Virus record (IMG/VR): IMGVR_UViG_3300021479_000058
Span: 1 to 24,271 of that record
Source of the DNA: a virus
Strand: one strand, 5' to 3'
Length of the DNA stretch: 24,271 bases
The notes beneath the pieces were generated by a model. That model did not search any database. It worked only from the letters and a program-made list of their open reading frames with translations, and had not been told where the DNA came from. Shown piece by piece: positions 5,280-12,289 of this stretch. Positions within the stretch are counted from its first letter, which is position 1, and the number at the start of each line of letters is the position of its first letter. The position numbers were made by a program, and so were the translations under genes.

Positions 5280-5480
5280 GTCTAGCCTATCGACACAATA
5301 CTTGAACGGCGCATAGGGGTCGAGTGGTAGGGGTATCTGGACCAAGGCATGGACCGGGGGCGGGCGCTTTAGGTAGCCGTGCAATCTTTTTGAACCCCCA
5401 CATATCCCCATCCCCCCAATGTGGAATAATACATAGTATTCACAGTATTCCCCAAGTAATTGTCAAGTATTAAATCCCCC

Positions 5481-5509
5481 TTGACAACACCCCTTAAAGA
5501 TGTTATCTT
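5481..5509 (+). promoter_or_regulatory. Sigma-70-type promoter for the rightward operon
   Basis: TTGACA (5481-5486), 17-nt spacer, TATCTT (5504-5509). In rhizobial form this is CTTGAC-N17-TTATCT. The transcription start would fall near 5516, inside the palindrome copy at 5508-5524, a position where a bound protein would block initiation. Terminase is the first large gene downstream. Confidence 0.75.
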
Positions 5510-5524
5510 AACCCCCGTGGGTAA
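5508..5524. repeat. Palindrome variant across the transcription start
   Basis: TTAACCC-CC-GTGGGTAA, a slightly expanded form of the element, overlapping the last bases of the -10 and the predicted start of the 5481 promoter. Confidence 0.65.
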
Positions 5525-5617
5525 GCTCCCTGCCAAGAGAGCCAGTGCGTGAGGGAAGCGAGCGCGTCAGCGAGCGACTGAACAAACCACTGGTAAGCAA
5601 GCCCACTGCGCAGAATG

Positions 5618-5658
5618 GACCCTGTACGGATCGGATGCTGTCCCCGCCGTGCAGGGTC
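5618..5658 (+). other. Large leader hairpin upstream of terL
   Basis: A 12-bp stem with one G-U pair (GACCCTGTACGG with CCGTGCAGGGTC, arms 5618-5629 and 5647-5658) and a 17-nt loop, followed by TTTCC. It lies in the leader between the 5481 promoter and terminase; the short T-run would give at most partial termination (attenuation). Confidence 0.5.
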
Positions 5659-5695
5659 TTTCCGCGTCTAAAAAACGGACCCTATTTCCATGCCG

Positions 5696-5710
5696 TTACC
5701 CACGGGGTAA
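5696..5710. repeat. Perfect palindrome copy
   Basis: TTACCC-ACG-GGGTAA, 9 nt before the ATG of the short ORF at 5720. Confidence 0.9.
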
Positions 5711-5719
5711 GTTGCGAAC

Positions 5720-5767
5720 ATGAGTGAGCGATCCTCGCGAGCGAACGAATGTGAGCCACGAGAATGA
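5720..5767 (+). CDS. Possible 15-aa leader peptide of terL
   Basis: A short frame MSERSSRANECEPRE ends in a TGA that overlaps the terminase ATG (ATGA at 5764-5767). It follows a perfect palindrome copy. Terminase itself has a weak ribosome site, so translational coupling through this peptide would make sense. Small size keeps confidence low. Confidence 0.35.
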   Translation: MSERSSRANECEPRE

Positions 5768-7305
5768 GAAGCGGCGGAATAAGACAGCAATGGGTGTACA
5801 ACGCGCCGCCGACGATTAGCGCTTTCCTTCAAAGCGAAGCGTTCGGACGACTGATTTGGGGACCCGTTGGTTCCGGCAAGACAACCGGGTGTATCGTCGA
5901 AGCTGCGCGACGCATGGCGCAGCAGGCCCCTGCCGAAGATGGGAAGCGATACACCCGGTTCGCGATCATACGTCAAAGCCTCAAAGATGCTAAAGCGACT
6001 GTGCTTAAAGATGTTCGTGGATGGTTCGGCTCTATTGCCGATTGGCGTGTGTCCGAGTCTACTTTGTATCTCGAATACGGCGATGTTGTCTCCGAGTGGC
6101 CGTTTATCCCCCTTGACGAACCCGACGATGTTAAGAGGCTTCTGTCCCTTCAACTCACGGGTGCATATGTCAACGAGTGTATTGAGACAGACATAAATCT
6201 CCTTTCTGATATTGCCGGTCGTGTCGGGCGATATCCCAACAATGACCAAGGCGTTTGTAGTTGGTCGGGGATATGGGCGGATACCAACGCGCCGATAATG
6301 AATACGCCGTGGGCGGGGTTCATGGTCAACCCGCCACCGCAGTGGCAAGTGTTCCATCAACCGGGGGGTCATACTTATCCCGGCATTGACCCGAAAACGG
6401 GTCAATGGAGCGAGGGAGCCGAGAACTTGCCCCATCTCAATCAGACGGCGGAAACGATACTCCTGCCGGAAGATGACCCGAGGCGCATACAGCAGGGCAG
6501 GGGATATTATGATCGATTACTCTCTGTGGGCACAACTGATTACATTCGCAGGTACGTGTGGTCGGAGTTTGGTCGCGATCCTAGCGGCGCTGCCGTGTTT
6601 GCTGAAAGCTTCAAGTACGATTATCATGTGTCCCGCGTCCCTCTGGAGCCTGTCTATAGCCGCATGCTTGTGGTGGGGCAGGATTTCGGGAGGTCGCCGT
6701 GGTCCCTTATATGCCAACTCGACCACTCAGGTCGTCTCTTGGTCTTAGAGGAAGTGCCGGGGCGCGGCCCCACGGGGGAGAACGTGGGGCTTGAGCAGCA
6801 TGCGAAAAACAACCTCATTCCCACTCTCCTTCAACCCCGATACGCAGGGCGTCCTATCGGTCTGGTGGGAGACCCATCAGGTCAGTCGAAAGACAGCCTG
6901 TTTGAGCTTAACAGTTTCGATCTCCTTAAAGGGTGCGGACTTGCCGCAGAGCCAGCCCCGACAAACGACCTCGATCCCCGGCTCAGAGCCGTCGAGGCTT
7001 TCTTTGTCAGGAATATTGGAGGCGCACCTGCTATCCTTATTGACGGAACTCGTTGCCCAACTCTCGTCGCAGCACTCAACGGGCAGTACAAGTTCGCGAC
7101 GAGGGTGGACCAGTCGGGGGGAACATTTGTGAAGGACGTTCCCGAGAAGCTGCATCCGTGGAGCGACGTGGCGGACGCCTTACAATATGTATGTCTTGTG
7201 ACGGGGAACGCGGGAGCTTACGCATGGGTGTTGGGCCGGATCGTGCAAACCCTCAAGCCGCGCCGCCCGATGCGCCAAGCCCCATCCTCTCTTGCTTGGA
7301 CATGA
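5764..7305 (+). CDS. terL: Terminase large subunit
   Basis: The DNA-packaging motor ATPase/nuclease that cuts concatemers and drives DNA into the procapsid through the portal. The 513-aa protein has a Walker A motif GPVGSGKTT at residues 33-41, a Walker B-like LTGAYVNE at 131-138 and a following ADTNAP coupling segment near 172. The C-terminal RNase H-like nuclease shows VGQDFGRS around 304-311, GDPSGQSKD around 370 and HPWSDVADALQY at 464-475, which carry the expected acidic residues. Length is normal for the family. The start overlaps a short leader ORF. It heads the rightward structural gene series; the probable small subunit is encoded downstream on the other strand. Confidence 0.94.
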   Translation: MRSGGIRQQWVYNAPPTISAFLQSEAFGRLIWGPVGSGKTTGCIVEAARRMAQQAPAEDGKRYTRFAIIRQSLKDAKATVLKDVRGWFGSIADWRVSESTLYLEYGDVVSEWPFIPLDEPDDVKRLLSLQLTGAYVNECIETDINLLSDIAGRVGRYPNNDQGVCSWSGIWADTNAPIMNTPWAGFMVNPPPQWQVFHQPGGHTYPGIDPKTGQWSEGAENLPHLNQTAETILLPEDDPRRIQQGRGYYDRLLSVGTTDYIRRYVWSEFGRDPSGAAVFAESFKYDYHVSRVPLEPVYSRMLVVGQDFGRSPWSLICQLDHSGRLLVLEEVPGRGPTGENVGLEQHAKNNLIPTLLQPRYAGRPIGLVGDPSGQSKDSLFELNSFDLLKGCGLAAEPAPTNDLDPRLRAVEAFFVRNIGGAPAILIDGTRCPTLVAALNGQYKFATRVDQSGGTFVKDVPEKLHPWSDVADALQYVCLVTGNAGAYAWVLGRIVQTLKPRRPMRQAPSSLAWT

Positions 7306-7361
7306 CTTCGTATACTCGTCACGCCTATCCACTCGCTCGCGAGGATCGCTCGTGGACCTAA
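7302..7361 (+). CDS. Possible 19-aa ORF coupled to terL
   Basis: An ATG overlapping the terminase TGA (ATGA) opens the frame MTSYTRHAYPLAREDRSWT, which closes with TAA inside the start region of the next gene. It may serve only to carry ribosomes on to the GTG at 7352. Evidence is the overlap alone. Confidence 0.3.
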   Translation: MTSYTRHAYPLAREDRSWT

Positions 7362-7561
7362 CAACATCATCAATTACCCTTGGAGTAAGTCTAACCCCTA
7401 ACCGCCACGACCGGGGCTGGCCCCGCTTCTCGCTCCATATCACTACGGCGCTTTCTTACCAAAGCTACCGTTGGCAGATAGAGGCTCAGGGTGGTGTGGA
7501 CTCGCATGACGCACGGGGCAATTCATGGGAGATAGTGAGATGGGTTCCCCTACGTGGGTGA
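7352..7561 (+). CDS. Hypothetical protein, 69 aa, GTG start
   Basis: The frame is open from 7292, but GTG at 7352 has a GAGGA ribosome site 8 nt upstream and avoids a long overlap with terL. The first residues (VDLTTSSITLGVSLTPNRHD) include the palindrome copy read in the ITLGVS frame; the rest (WPRFSLHITTALSYQSYRWQ onward) looks like a folded, mainly beta small protein with several Trp. The TGA lies just before the next start. No family recognised. Confidence 0.55.
   Translation: MDLTTSSITLGVSLTPNRHDRGWPRFSLHITTALSYQSYRWQIEAQGGVDSHDARGNSWEIVRWVPLRG
7374..7388 (+). repeat. Imperfect palindrome near a gene start
   Basis: TTACCC-TTG-GAGTAA, about 20 nt inside the 7352 gene and 13 nt after the stop of the 19-aa ORF. 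Confidence 0.75.
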
Positions 7562-7570
7562 GGGCGCGCT

Positions 7571-7750
7571 ATGGACTGGGGACTTGTTTTAGGGCTGATC
7601 GCGTTAATTTGCGTGTGCCTCCCCTGCCGGTGGGACCCGGCAATCATCCTGAGTGAGCGTTTACGCGAACACGCTAAACGCAATGAGAAGGAGAAGCTTG
7701 ATGGCTGGCCCAAAAATAAAGACCGTGACGCCGATCAAACCCGACGCTAA
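7571..7750 (+). CDS. Small membrane protein, 59 aa
   Basis: Starts MDWGLVLGLIALICVCLPCR behind GAGGG (7-nt spacing). Residues 4-18 form one hydrophobic membrane segment with two or three cysteines near its end, followed by a charged cytoplasm-type helix (ILSERLREHAKRNEKEKLDG) and a basic tail. It overlaps the next gene by 50 nt in another frame. The exact 25-nt repeat at 7657-7681 encodes part of the charged helix. Small one-pass proteins beside terminase are often lysis-related (pinholin or i-spanin-like), but no lysin is visible here, so the role stays open. Confidence 0.65.
   Translation: MDWGLVLGLIALICVCLPCRWDPAIILSERLREHAKRNEKEKLDGWPKNKDRDADQTRR
7657..7681 (+). repeat. Exact 25-nt repeat, copy 1
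   Basis: Identical to 12290-12314. It contains the inverted arms GCGTTTA/TAAACGC with an inner GCG/CGC pair and an AACA loop. Both copies are followed by GAGAAG and a start codon (here ATG at 7701, 19 nt downstream). Confidence 0.9.
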
Positions 7751-8009
7751 CGAGCGCGTCGTCACTGCGTTACGCGAGGCGTTAAAGGAAGCGAAAGAGG
7801 GGCATATACAGGCAGTAGGTATAGCGATAGCGCGCTATGATCCCCAAGGCGACGGCGGACGCTCCACCGAGACGATCCTGTCGGCTGGCGAGGGTTGGTA
7901 TCATAGCCTATCCGCCGCCGTCAACGGGCTGGCGTTCCGGCTGAACTACGAGCGTTATACGCAAGGCTCATCGATCCCGTTGACCAAACTGCCGGATAAC
8001 GAGGAATGA
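7701..8009 (+). CDS. Hypothetical protein, 102 aa
   Basis: The frame is open from 7653, but ATG 7701 (MAGPKIKTVTPIKPDANERV) has a strong AAGGAGAAG ribosome site. Residues 22-45 form a charged helix (TALREALKEAKEGHIQAVGI), followed by a GDGGRSTETILSAGEGWYHS loop and another helix. The size and position between terminase and portal are typical of small phage proteins conserved in podovirus packaging modules, but I do not recognise a named family. It converges on the antisense gene at 8010 with no gap. Confidence 0.8.
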   Translation: MAGPKIKTVTPIKPDANERVVTALREALKEAKEGHIQAVGIAIARYDPQGDGGRSTETILSAGEGWYHSLSAAVNGLAFRLNYERYTQGSSIPLTKLPDNEE

Positions 8010-8021
8010 TTATAATTCCTC
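8001..8021. terminator. Hairpin at convergent gene ends
   Basis: GAGGAAT/ATTCCTC arms with a 7-nt loop hold the TGA of the plus gene and the TAA of the minus gene. It may act as a two-way terminator, but the stem is short and no U-run is present. Confidence 0.35.
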
Positions 8022-8567
8022 AAGCGGCAGCGAGTCAAACAGGCGGCTTTGCGTATAAGCCCCCTTATCGAGTGGAGATGCATCGAACACTCGCATCTCT
8101 TGAGTCTCATGCTCGATAGTCACGTTCTCGACTCCTGACGCCAGCACTAGCGGCGCAACGCCGCCGCCAAGATTGATTTCCAGCTTGAAGAACTGACCGG
8201 CCCCCGCGCCCATCGGCTCCGGGTTGCCTAGCCCCGCCACTCGCGACACAACCTCGAATGCCTTCACCTTGGAGCTAAGCGGCTCCTTGGGGTCGGTCAT
8301 CGCCGTGTAGAAGTGCGGTAAAGCCTGCTCGATGTTCACGGCGGCTTTGAGCTTGATCCGCTTGTGGGTGTTGCTCGCGCCTTCCCATTCGTCCTGCGCC
8401 TGCCGAAGCATCTGCCGGAACATGCGCGTCTCGGTCAGGTCGGTGTATTCCTGCGACGTGAAGCCGAGAATATCCAGCACTTCCTCGGGCGTTTGGATGC
8501 CGCGAATGATGCCGTTGGCTAGCTCTCTTAGGCGTTGTTCCTCGCCGGGGGGCAAAAAACCGTCCAT
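8010..8567 (-). CDS. Probable terminase small subunit, antisense
   Basis: A 185-aa minus-strand gene inside the rightward structural operon, with an AAGAGG ribosome site. The N-terminus (RLRELANGIIRGIQTPEEVL then DILGFTSQEYTDL) resembles a helix-turn-helix-containing region; the centre (EWEGASNTHKRIKLKAAVNI, SSKVKAFEVVSRVAGLGNPE) is helical, and FFKLEINLGG is the beta strand often seen near the end of short phage DNA-recognition subunits. These features and the place between terL and portal suggest the small terminase that recognises the packaging site. The assignment is inference from pattern. The gene uses its own promoter (8602-8630). Confidence 0.82.
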   Translation of the reverse strand: MDGFLPPGEEQRLRELANGIIRGIQTPEEVLDILGFTSQEYTDLTETRMFRQMLRQAQDEWEGASNTHKRIKLKAAVNIEQALPHFYTAMTDPKEPLSSKVKAFEVVSRVAGLGNPEPMGAGAGQFFKLEINLGGGVAPLVLASGVENVTIEHETQEMRVFDASPLDKGAYTQSRLFDSLPLEEL

Positions 8568-8579
8568 AAAAAATACCTC

Positions 8580-8608
8580 TTGACAGGGGTCATTTTTTGT
8601 GATATAGC
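8580..8608 (+). promoter_or_regulatory. Rightward promoter for portal and downstream genes
   Basis: TTGACA (8580-8585), 17-nt spacer, TATAGC (8603-8608). The predicted start is near 8615, and portal begins at 8673. The -10 shares bases with that of the opposite promoter, so the two cannot be used at once on one molecule. Confidence 0.75.
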
Positions 8609-8630
8609 ATACAACCGGACGAAAGTCAAG
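8602..8630 (-). promoter_or_regulatory. Leftward promoter of the antisense small-terminase gene
   Basis: Minus strand: CTTGAC (8630-8625), 17-nt spacer, CTATAT (8607-8602), an exact match to the alphaproteobacterial housekeeping consensus. Start near 8594 gives a leader of about 27 nt. A perfect palindrome copy begins one base upstream of the -35. Confidence 0.85.
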
Positions 8631-8645
8631 TTACCCCGTGGGTAA
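8631..8645. repeat. Perfect palindrome copy at the divergent promoters
   Basis: TTACCC-CGT-GGGTAA, abutting the -35 of the leftward promoter and about 16-30 nt into the rightward transcript. Confidence 0.92.
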
Positions 8646-8672
8646 CCCGTTGGCAGGCGGGTCAAGGACAGC

Positions 8673-11390
8673 ATGGCGGCGCTACCGAATGCACCGGCCT
8701 TGAGAGTTGTGGGCAGGGATGACCTCCAAGCCCAGCAACAGGTCATGGATGCGACCCGCGCTCAGAGCTACGCCAAGCCGAACAGCGCTAGTCCCTTTGT
8801 GGGCGACCCGCCCACTGGCCTAGCCGGGTTCGTTACTGACCAATACTCGCTCATGCGCCGCCACCGGGATACTCCCGGCAGGGGGTGGAGCGACAGGCTC
8901 TTGGCGTCCTTAAGGGCGTTCAACGGCGTGTATGACGTGAACGTCATCCAAGAGTTAAAAAAATTTGGTGGGTCGAACGTCTACGCCCGTATCATTGCTC
9001 AGAAGTGCCGTGGTACATCGAGCTTATTGCGAGATGTATACTTAGGAACTGATAAACCTTGGGGGCTTGAGCCGGATAGCGATCCCGACGTTCCCGACGA
9101 GGTTGTGCAGGCGATAGCGCAGCACATTGGGGAGACGGTCACCAGCCAGATACAGGCGCACTTTGCTGCGATGCAAGCGCAAGTCGCGCATCAAATAGGG
9201 ACTGCCGCCGCTCATGCTGTTGGACAAGCCAGTGGACAACACCCTGCATTTATCGACGCTTCCATTCCATCCAACATCTCGGGACCGTCTCAGGGCGCGC
9301 ACACAGGTGCTATACCTCCGGGTGTACAACCGCCTCCCGGTCAGGGTGCGGGCCTGCCTCCCCCTCCCCCGCCTCCACCTTTACCTGATCCAAACACCGT
9401 CAGAGATATCTATGACCTGATGATGGAAGACGCTCGCGACCAAGCGAAGCGCAAGGCGGTCGAGCAGACGAAGATAGCTCAGGACAAGCTCGAAGAATAT
9501 CTCGCGATGGGCGATTTCTATACCGCCCTCGCAGAGTTCCTTGTCGATCTGCCGATGTTCCCGTACGCCTGCTTGAAGGGGCCTACGGTTCGCATTAAGA
9601 CGCAAGTCAAGTGGACGAAGGACGTAAGCCCATTCCCGGCGAACAGCAATACGCCATCTCTTAGTGGCGGATTAAGCGCAGGCGCAAGTCCGCAATTGGG
9701 AGGAGCGCCCGGTGGCGGCGCGCTGCCGACTGATCCACAAACCGACTTGCCCATGCCCTCCCCAAACCCATCCCCCGGTACACCGGGGATGGGCGCTAAT
9801 TCGCCCCTGTCCCCAACTCCCGTTGGGCCGGTCGGCGCTGGGGGGGTTACCCAAGGGGTAAGCCCTGCGGGTAACGGCGCAGCGCCCTTCGCCCCCCAAA
9901 AATCCCCGCAGCAGTTGCAGAAGCAACCGCAGCTTGCCAAGCCGATAGTGCAGGACGTGCCTATCTTGTGTTGGGAGCGCGTCTCGCCCTTTGACATTTA
10001 TTGGACCCCCGGCGTATCGAATATCGAAGATGCAAACATCATCCAGCGTAGTCGTCTTACACGGGCTGAAATTAACACACTCTTGGATTTACCGGGGTTC
10101 CTCACGGATGAAGTCAGAGCCGTCTTGGACGAATATGGTCGAGGCGGTCTGGTTGATAACTGGGACCAAACCGACAGCGAGCGTTCAATACTTGAAGGGC
10201 GAGAGGACCCTCGTTTTAATCAGAGTGGCCTTATCGCCTGCCTAGAGTTCCAAGGGAATGCACAGGGTCGGTTCCTGTTGGACTTGGGGATGGACCCGTC
10301 GCAGATACCCGATCCTCTCAGAGATTACTTCTGCAATGCTTGGCTTATTGGCAGACACGTTATCAAGGTTCAGCTTATCCCATCTCCGCGCAAGCGGCAT
10401 CAGTATTACATCACCAGCTTTGAAAAAACTCCCGGTAACCCTTGCGGTAACGGACTGCCCGACTTGCTGGCAGACGTTTCTTCGGTGGCTAATGCTACGC
10501 TGCGCGCAATGGTTAATAACCTCTCGATTAGCTCAGGCCCGCAAGTCGTCGTCAATGATGACCGACTTGGAGATGGCGAGAACGGGGAGGATATGTATCC
10601 GTGGAAGCGATGGCACGTTAAGAGTGATCCATTTGGAAATAACACCGAGAAAGCCGTAGAGTTCTTCTCCCCCGCCAGCAACGCCTCCGAGTTGCTACAG
10701 GTGTACACGGCTTTTAGTGGGATGGCCGACGAGGCGAGCGCGATCCCGAAGTTTATGACCGGCAGTCCGCCTACTGGTGGCTTAGGCCGCACTGCGAGTG
10801 GCCTAAGCATGTTGATGCAAAACTCGTCCAAGATACTCCAGACGGTCGCATCGAACATCGATATCGACGTGATCGAGCCGGTCATCAATGCGCTGTTCGA
10901 TATGGTGATGATGACCGATCAGACCGGATTGCTGACGGGCGAGGAAAAAGTTCGGGTGCTTGGCGTGCAAGTCGCCCAACAGCGCGAGACGCAACGGGCG
11001 CGTCAGCTTGAGTTCTTGCAACTGACCGCTAACCCAATTGACATGGCGATTATTGGGCCGAAGGGCCGCGCACAGGTGTTGCGCAACGTCGCCACCGAGA
11101 TTGGCCTACCGGGCGAGAACATCGTTCCCTCCGAGGCTGATCTGGACAAGCAGCAACAGCAAGCGGCAGCGGGTGCAGCCGCGCAGGGTCAGCCGGGACA
11201 TGGGAGCATTGGTGCGCCACCAAGCGGCCCGCCAGTGCCTCCCGGTCAGGGTGGACCGCCGCAGACACCACCTAATGTGGGCGCTCCCGGTCCCGCACAA
11301 ATGGCGCAAGGGAGCGCGCCCCCCGGCGCACCGGGCGCAGGCGGGCAACCGCGTACGAACTTGGTCAACCAAGGGGGACCGACGCATTGA
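8673..11390 (+). CDS. Portal protein with long Pro/Gly-rich insertions
   Basis: The dodecameric portal forms the DNA entry vertex and connects terminase, capsid and tail. The 905-aa protein starts MAALPNAPALRVVGRDDLQA. Recognisable portal-type segments are SDRLLASLRAFNGVYDVNVI near 75, CWERVSPFDIYWTPGVSNIE near 434, and PKFMTGSPPTGGLGRTASGL near 692, followed by a long helix and the crown-like region. Two low-complexity Pro/Gly/Gln regions (about residues 189-242 and 309-409) and a Pro/Gly-rich tail (about 822-905) make it unusually long. One palindrome copy lies inside the second insertion. Ends TGATG with the next gene. Confidence 0.88.
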   Translation: MAALPNAPALRVVGRDDLQAQQQVMDATRAQSYAKPNSASPFVGDPPTGLAGFVTDQYSLMRRHRDTPGRGWSDRLLASLRAFNGVYDVNVIQELKKFGGSNVYARIIAQKCRGTSSLLRDVYLGTDKPWGLEPDSDPDVPDEVVQAIAQHIGETVTSQIQAHFAAMQAQVAHQIGTAAAHAVGQASGQHPAFIDASIPSNISGPSQGAHTGAIPPGVQPPPGQGAGLPPPPPPPPLPDPNTVRDIYDLMMEDARDQAKRKAVEQTKIAQDKLEEYLAMGDFYTALAEFLVDLPMFPYACLKGPTVRIKTQVKWTKDVSPFPANSNTPSLSGGLSAGASPQLGGAPGGGALPTDPQTDLPMPSPNPSPGTPGMGANSPLSPTPVGPVGAGGVTQGVSPAGNGAAPFAPQKSPQQLQKQPQLAKPIVQDVPILCWERVSPFDIYWTPGVSNIEDANIIQRSRLTRAEINTLLDLPGFLTDEVRAVLDEYGRGGLVDNWDQTDSERSILEGREDPRFNQSGLIACLEFQGNAQGRFLLDLGMDPSQIPDPLRDYFCNAWLIGRHVIKVQLIPSPRKRHQYYITSFEKTPGNPCGNGLPDLLADVSSVANATLRAMVNNLSISSGPQVVVNDDRLGDGENGEDMYPWKRWHVKSDPFGNNTEKAVEFFSPASNASELLQVYTAFSGMADEASAIPKFMTGSPPTGGLGRTASGLSMLMQNSSKILQTVASNIDIDVIEPVINALFDMVMMTDQTGLLTGEEKVRVLGVQVAQQRETQRARQLEFLQLTANPIDMAIIGPKGRAQVLRNVATEIGLPGENIVPSEADLDKQQQQAAAGAAAQGQPGHGSIGAPPSGPPVPPGQGGPPQTPPNVGAPGPAQMAQGSAPPGAPGAGGQPRTNLVNQGGPTH
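9847..9861. repeat. Perfect palindrome copy inside portal
   Basis: TTACCC-AAG-GGGTAA in the Pro/Gly linker, read as VTQGVS and followed by a further half-like site. Confidence 0.88.
10436..10450 (+). repeat. Degenerate palindrome inside portal
   Basis: TAACCC-TTG-CGGTAA, read as GNPCGN. Possibly chance, since codon choice alone could give it. Confidence 0.4.
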
Positions 11391-11917
11391 TGCATGGTGG
11401 AGAACATTACCCGATGGGTAACCCACGCCAAGATCGCGAGCAAGACCAAGAACGCCGCGCAAGGGCGCAGGCGCGCAAGCCTCTCATAGCGAAGTGGGAC
11501 CCCAATATCCCTGCCGGTTACATCCACGTCGATGACGCTATCGAGTACATACGCCGACGCTGGGGCAAGATGGCGCGGGCTGAGATGTTTGAGATGTTCA
11601 GCCGCGACGACGCTGGCCCAAAGTACGTTATCTTTGGCGACTTCCCCGACAAGAGCCGAGGCGAGCGCTACTATGCGTTCGATGATATTGACTTGTGGGT
11701 GTACCGGACCATGACCGGCGTACCAGCATCATGGCGTGAAGCACTTGGCAGACCAAGCACCGTGCCGGTGCGACGTATCGAGGACATGCATCCCATTTTG
11801 CGCCGGAAATGGGAGGATACGCTAGGACTGCCACCGGCAGGCGAGAGTGACAACGATGGCGAGGAACAGAGCAATGGCAGGACCGGGATCGAGGAAGATG
11901 GGCGGCGGCGGAATTAA
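11390..11917 (+). CDS. Hypothetical virion-region protein, 175 aa
   Basis: ATG 11390 overlaps the portal stop (TGATG); a second in-frame ATG (MGNPRQDREQ, 11414) lies inside the palindrome copy and has GGAGAA upstream, so the start is uncertain. After a polar, charged N-terminus comes a folded part: PAGYIHVDDAIEYIRRRWGK, EMFEMFSRDDAGPKYVIFGD and DDIDLWVYRTMTGV, then an acidic tail. Position directly after portal suggests a head or packaging accessory protein. No family recognised. Confidence 0.82.
   Translation: MHGGEHYPMGNPRQDREQDQERRARAQARKPLIAKWDPNIPAGYIHVDDAIEYIRRRWGKMARAEMFEMFSRDDAGPKYVIFGDFPDKSRGERYYAFDDIDLWVYRTMTGVPASWREALGRPSTVPVRRIEDMHPILRRKWEDTLGLPPAGESDNDGEEQSNGRTGIEEDGRRRN
11407..11421. 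repeat. Perfect palindrome containing an ATG
   Basis: TTACCC-GAT-GGGTAA. The spacer plus first G forms an in-frame ATG of the 11390 gene; the longer reading encodes HYPMGN. Confidence 0.92.
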
Positions 11918-12278
11918 GGCAGGGCGTCCGCCGACGCCGATGGCAGGAGGCGGGTTGGGTGCGCCGAGAGGCGGACCCGCCGCAGCAATGGGAGCACCCC
12001 CTATGGCCCCGAAAGTCGCAAACGTACGCCCGCCCGGTTTGGGCGCAGGAGCGCCGCCGCCAATGCCCGGTGGTGGGGCAGGCCCGCCGCCTCCCGCTCC
12101 GGGGGGCATGGGCGGTTCGGGCGGGTTCAATAAAGGCGGACCCACTGGCGTTGGCGGCGAGGAAGCCAAAGTCGAGGGCGCTGAGCGACCAGCGTTCCGC
12201 AAGGGTGGCGCGGTTCATGGCGGCGGTGGCGACACCAAAGCCCGTCACAAAGGCGTGATCCACAAAGGTCGTGGGTAG
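11856..12278 (+). CDS. Gly/Pro-rich basic protein, 140 aa
   Basis: The frame starts in the 3' end of the previous gene; ATG 11856 (MARNRAMAGPGSRKMGGGGI) is chosen for its AGGCGAGAG site, with MAGPG (11874) possible. Residues 1-100 are almost only Gly, Pro, Ala, Met and Arg with APPPMPGGG-type runs; the end is Gly/His/Lys-rich (FRKGGAVHGGGGDTKARHKG then VIHKGRG). This disordered, basic composition fits a minor capsid-interior or DNA-contacting protein. No enzyme motif. Base composition is biased by Gly/Pro codons but frame and position look real. Confidence 0.75.
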   Translation: MARNRAMAGPGSRKMGGGGIKAGRPPTPMAGGGLGAPRGGPAAAMGAPPMAPKVANVRPPGLGAGAPPPMPGGGAGPPPPAPGGMGGSGGFNKGGPTGVGGEEAKVEGAERPAFRKGGAVHGGGGDTKARHKGVIHKGRG

Positions 12279-12289
12279 CTTTTGCGTGC

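Larger units (their letters stand above)
4892..5480. other. Gene-poor stretch with many perfect hairpins
   Basis: No ORF has a ribosome site or sensible composition. Hairpins: CGGCTAGCGC/GCGCTAGCCG (4945-4954, 4967-4976), CACGG-TGTT-CCGTG (5067-5080), GGAC-GAAG-GTCC (5097-5108), GGGTG-CGAT-CACCC (5212-5225) and GGGGC-AGTCCAA-GCCCC (5228-5244). Most have 4-nt loops, as expected for folded RNA. The palindrome copy at 5265 has the minus-strand orientation, so a leftward transcript (leader of the 4676-4891 gene or a separate RNA) is likelier. A minus-strand TTGACA at 5466-5461 could be its -35, though the -10 is poor. Confidence 0.4.

Noticed and set aside
5310-5385. tRNA-like string (GGGGTCGAGTGGTAGGGG)
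   Set aside because: Resembles a D-arm, but no acceptor stem, anticodon stem or TTC T-loop can be fitted.
5545-5727. 60-aa GTG-started ORF in the terL leader
   Set aside because: It would have to run through the 12-bp hairpin and has no clear ribosome site; not excluded, since its stop is close to the mini-ORF start.
5668-6435. 255-aa minus-strand ORF opposite terminase
   Set aside because: It lies wholly antisense to the Walker A/nuclease-bearing terminase, has Arg/Ser/Pro-heavy shadow composition and no ribosome site.
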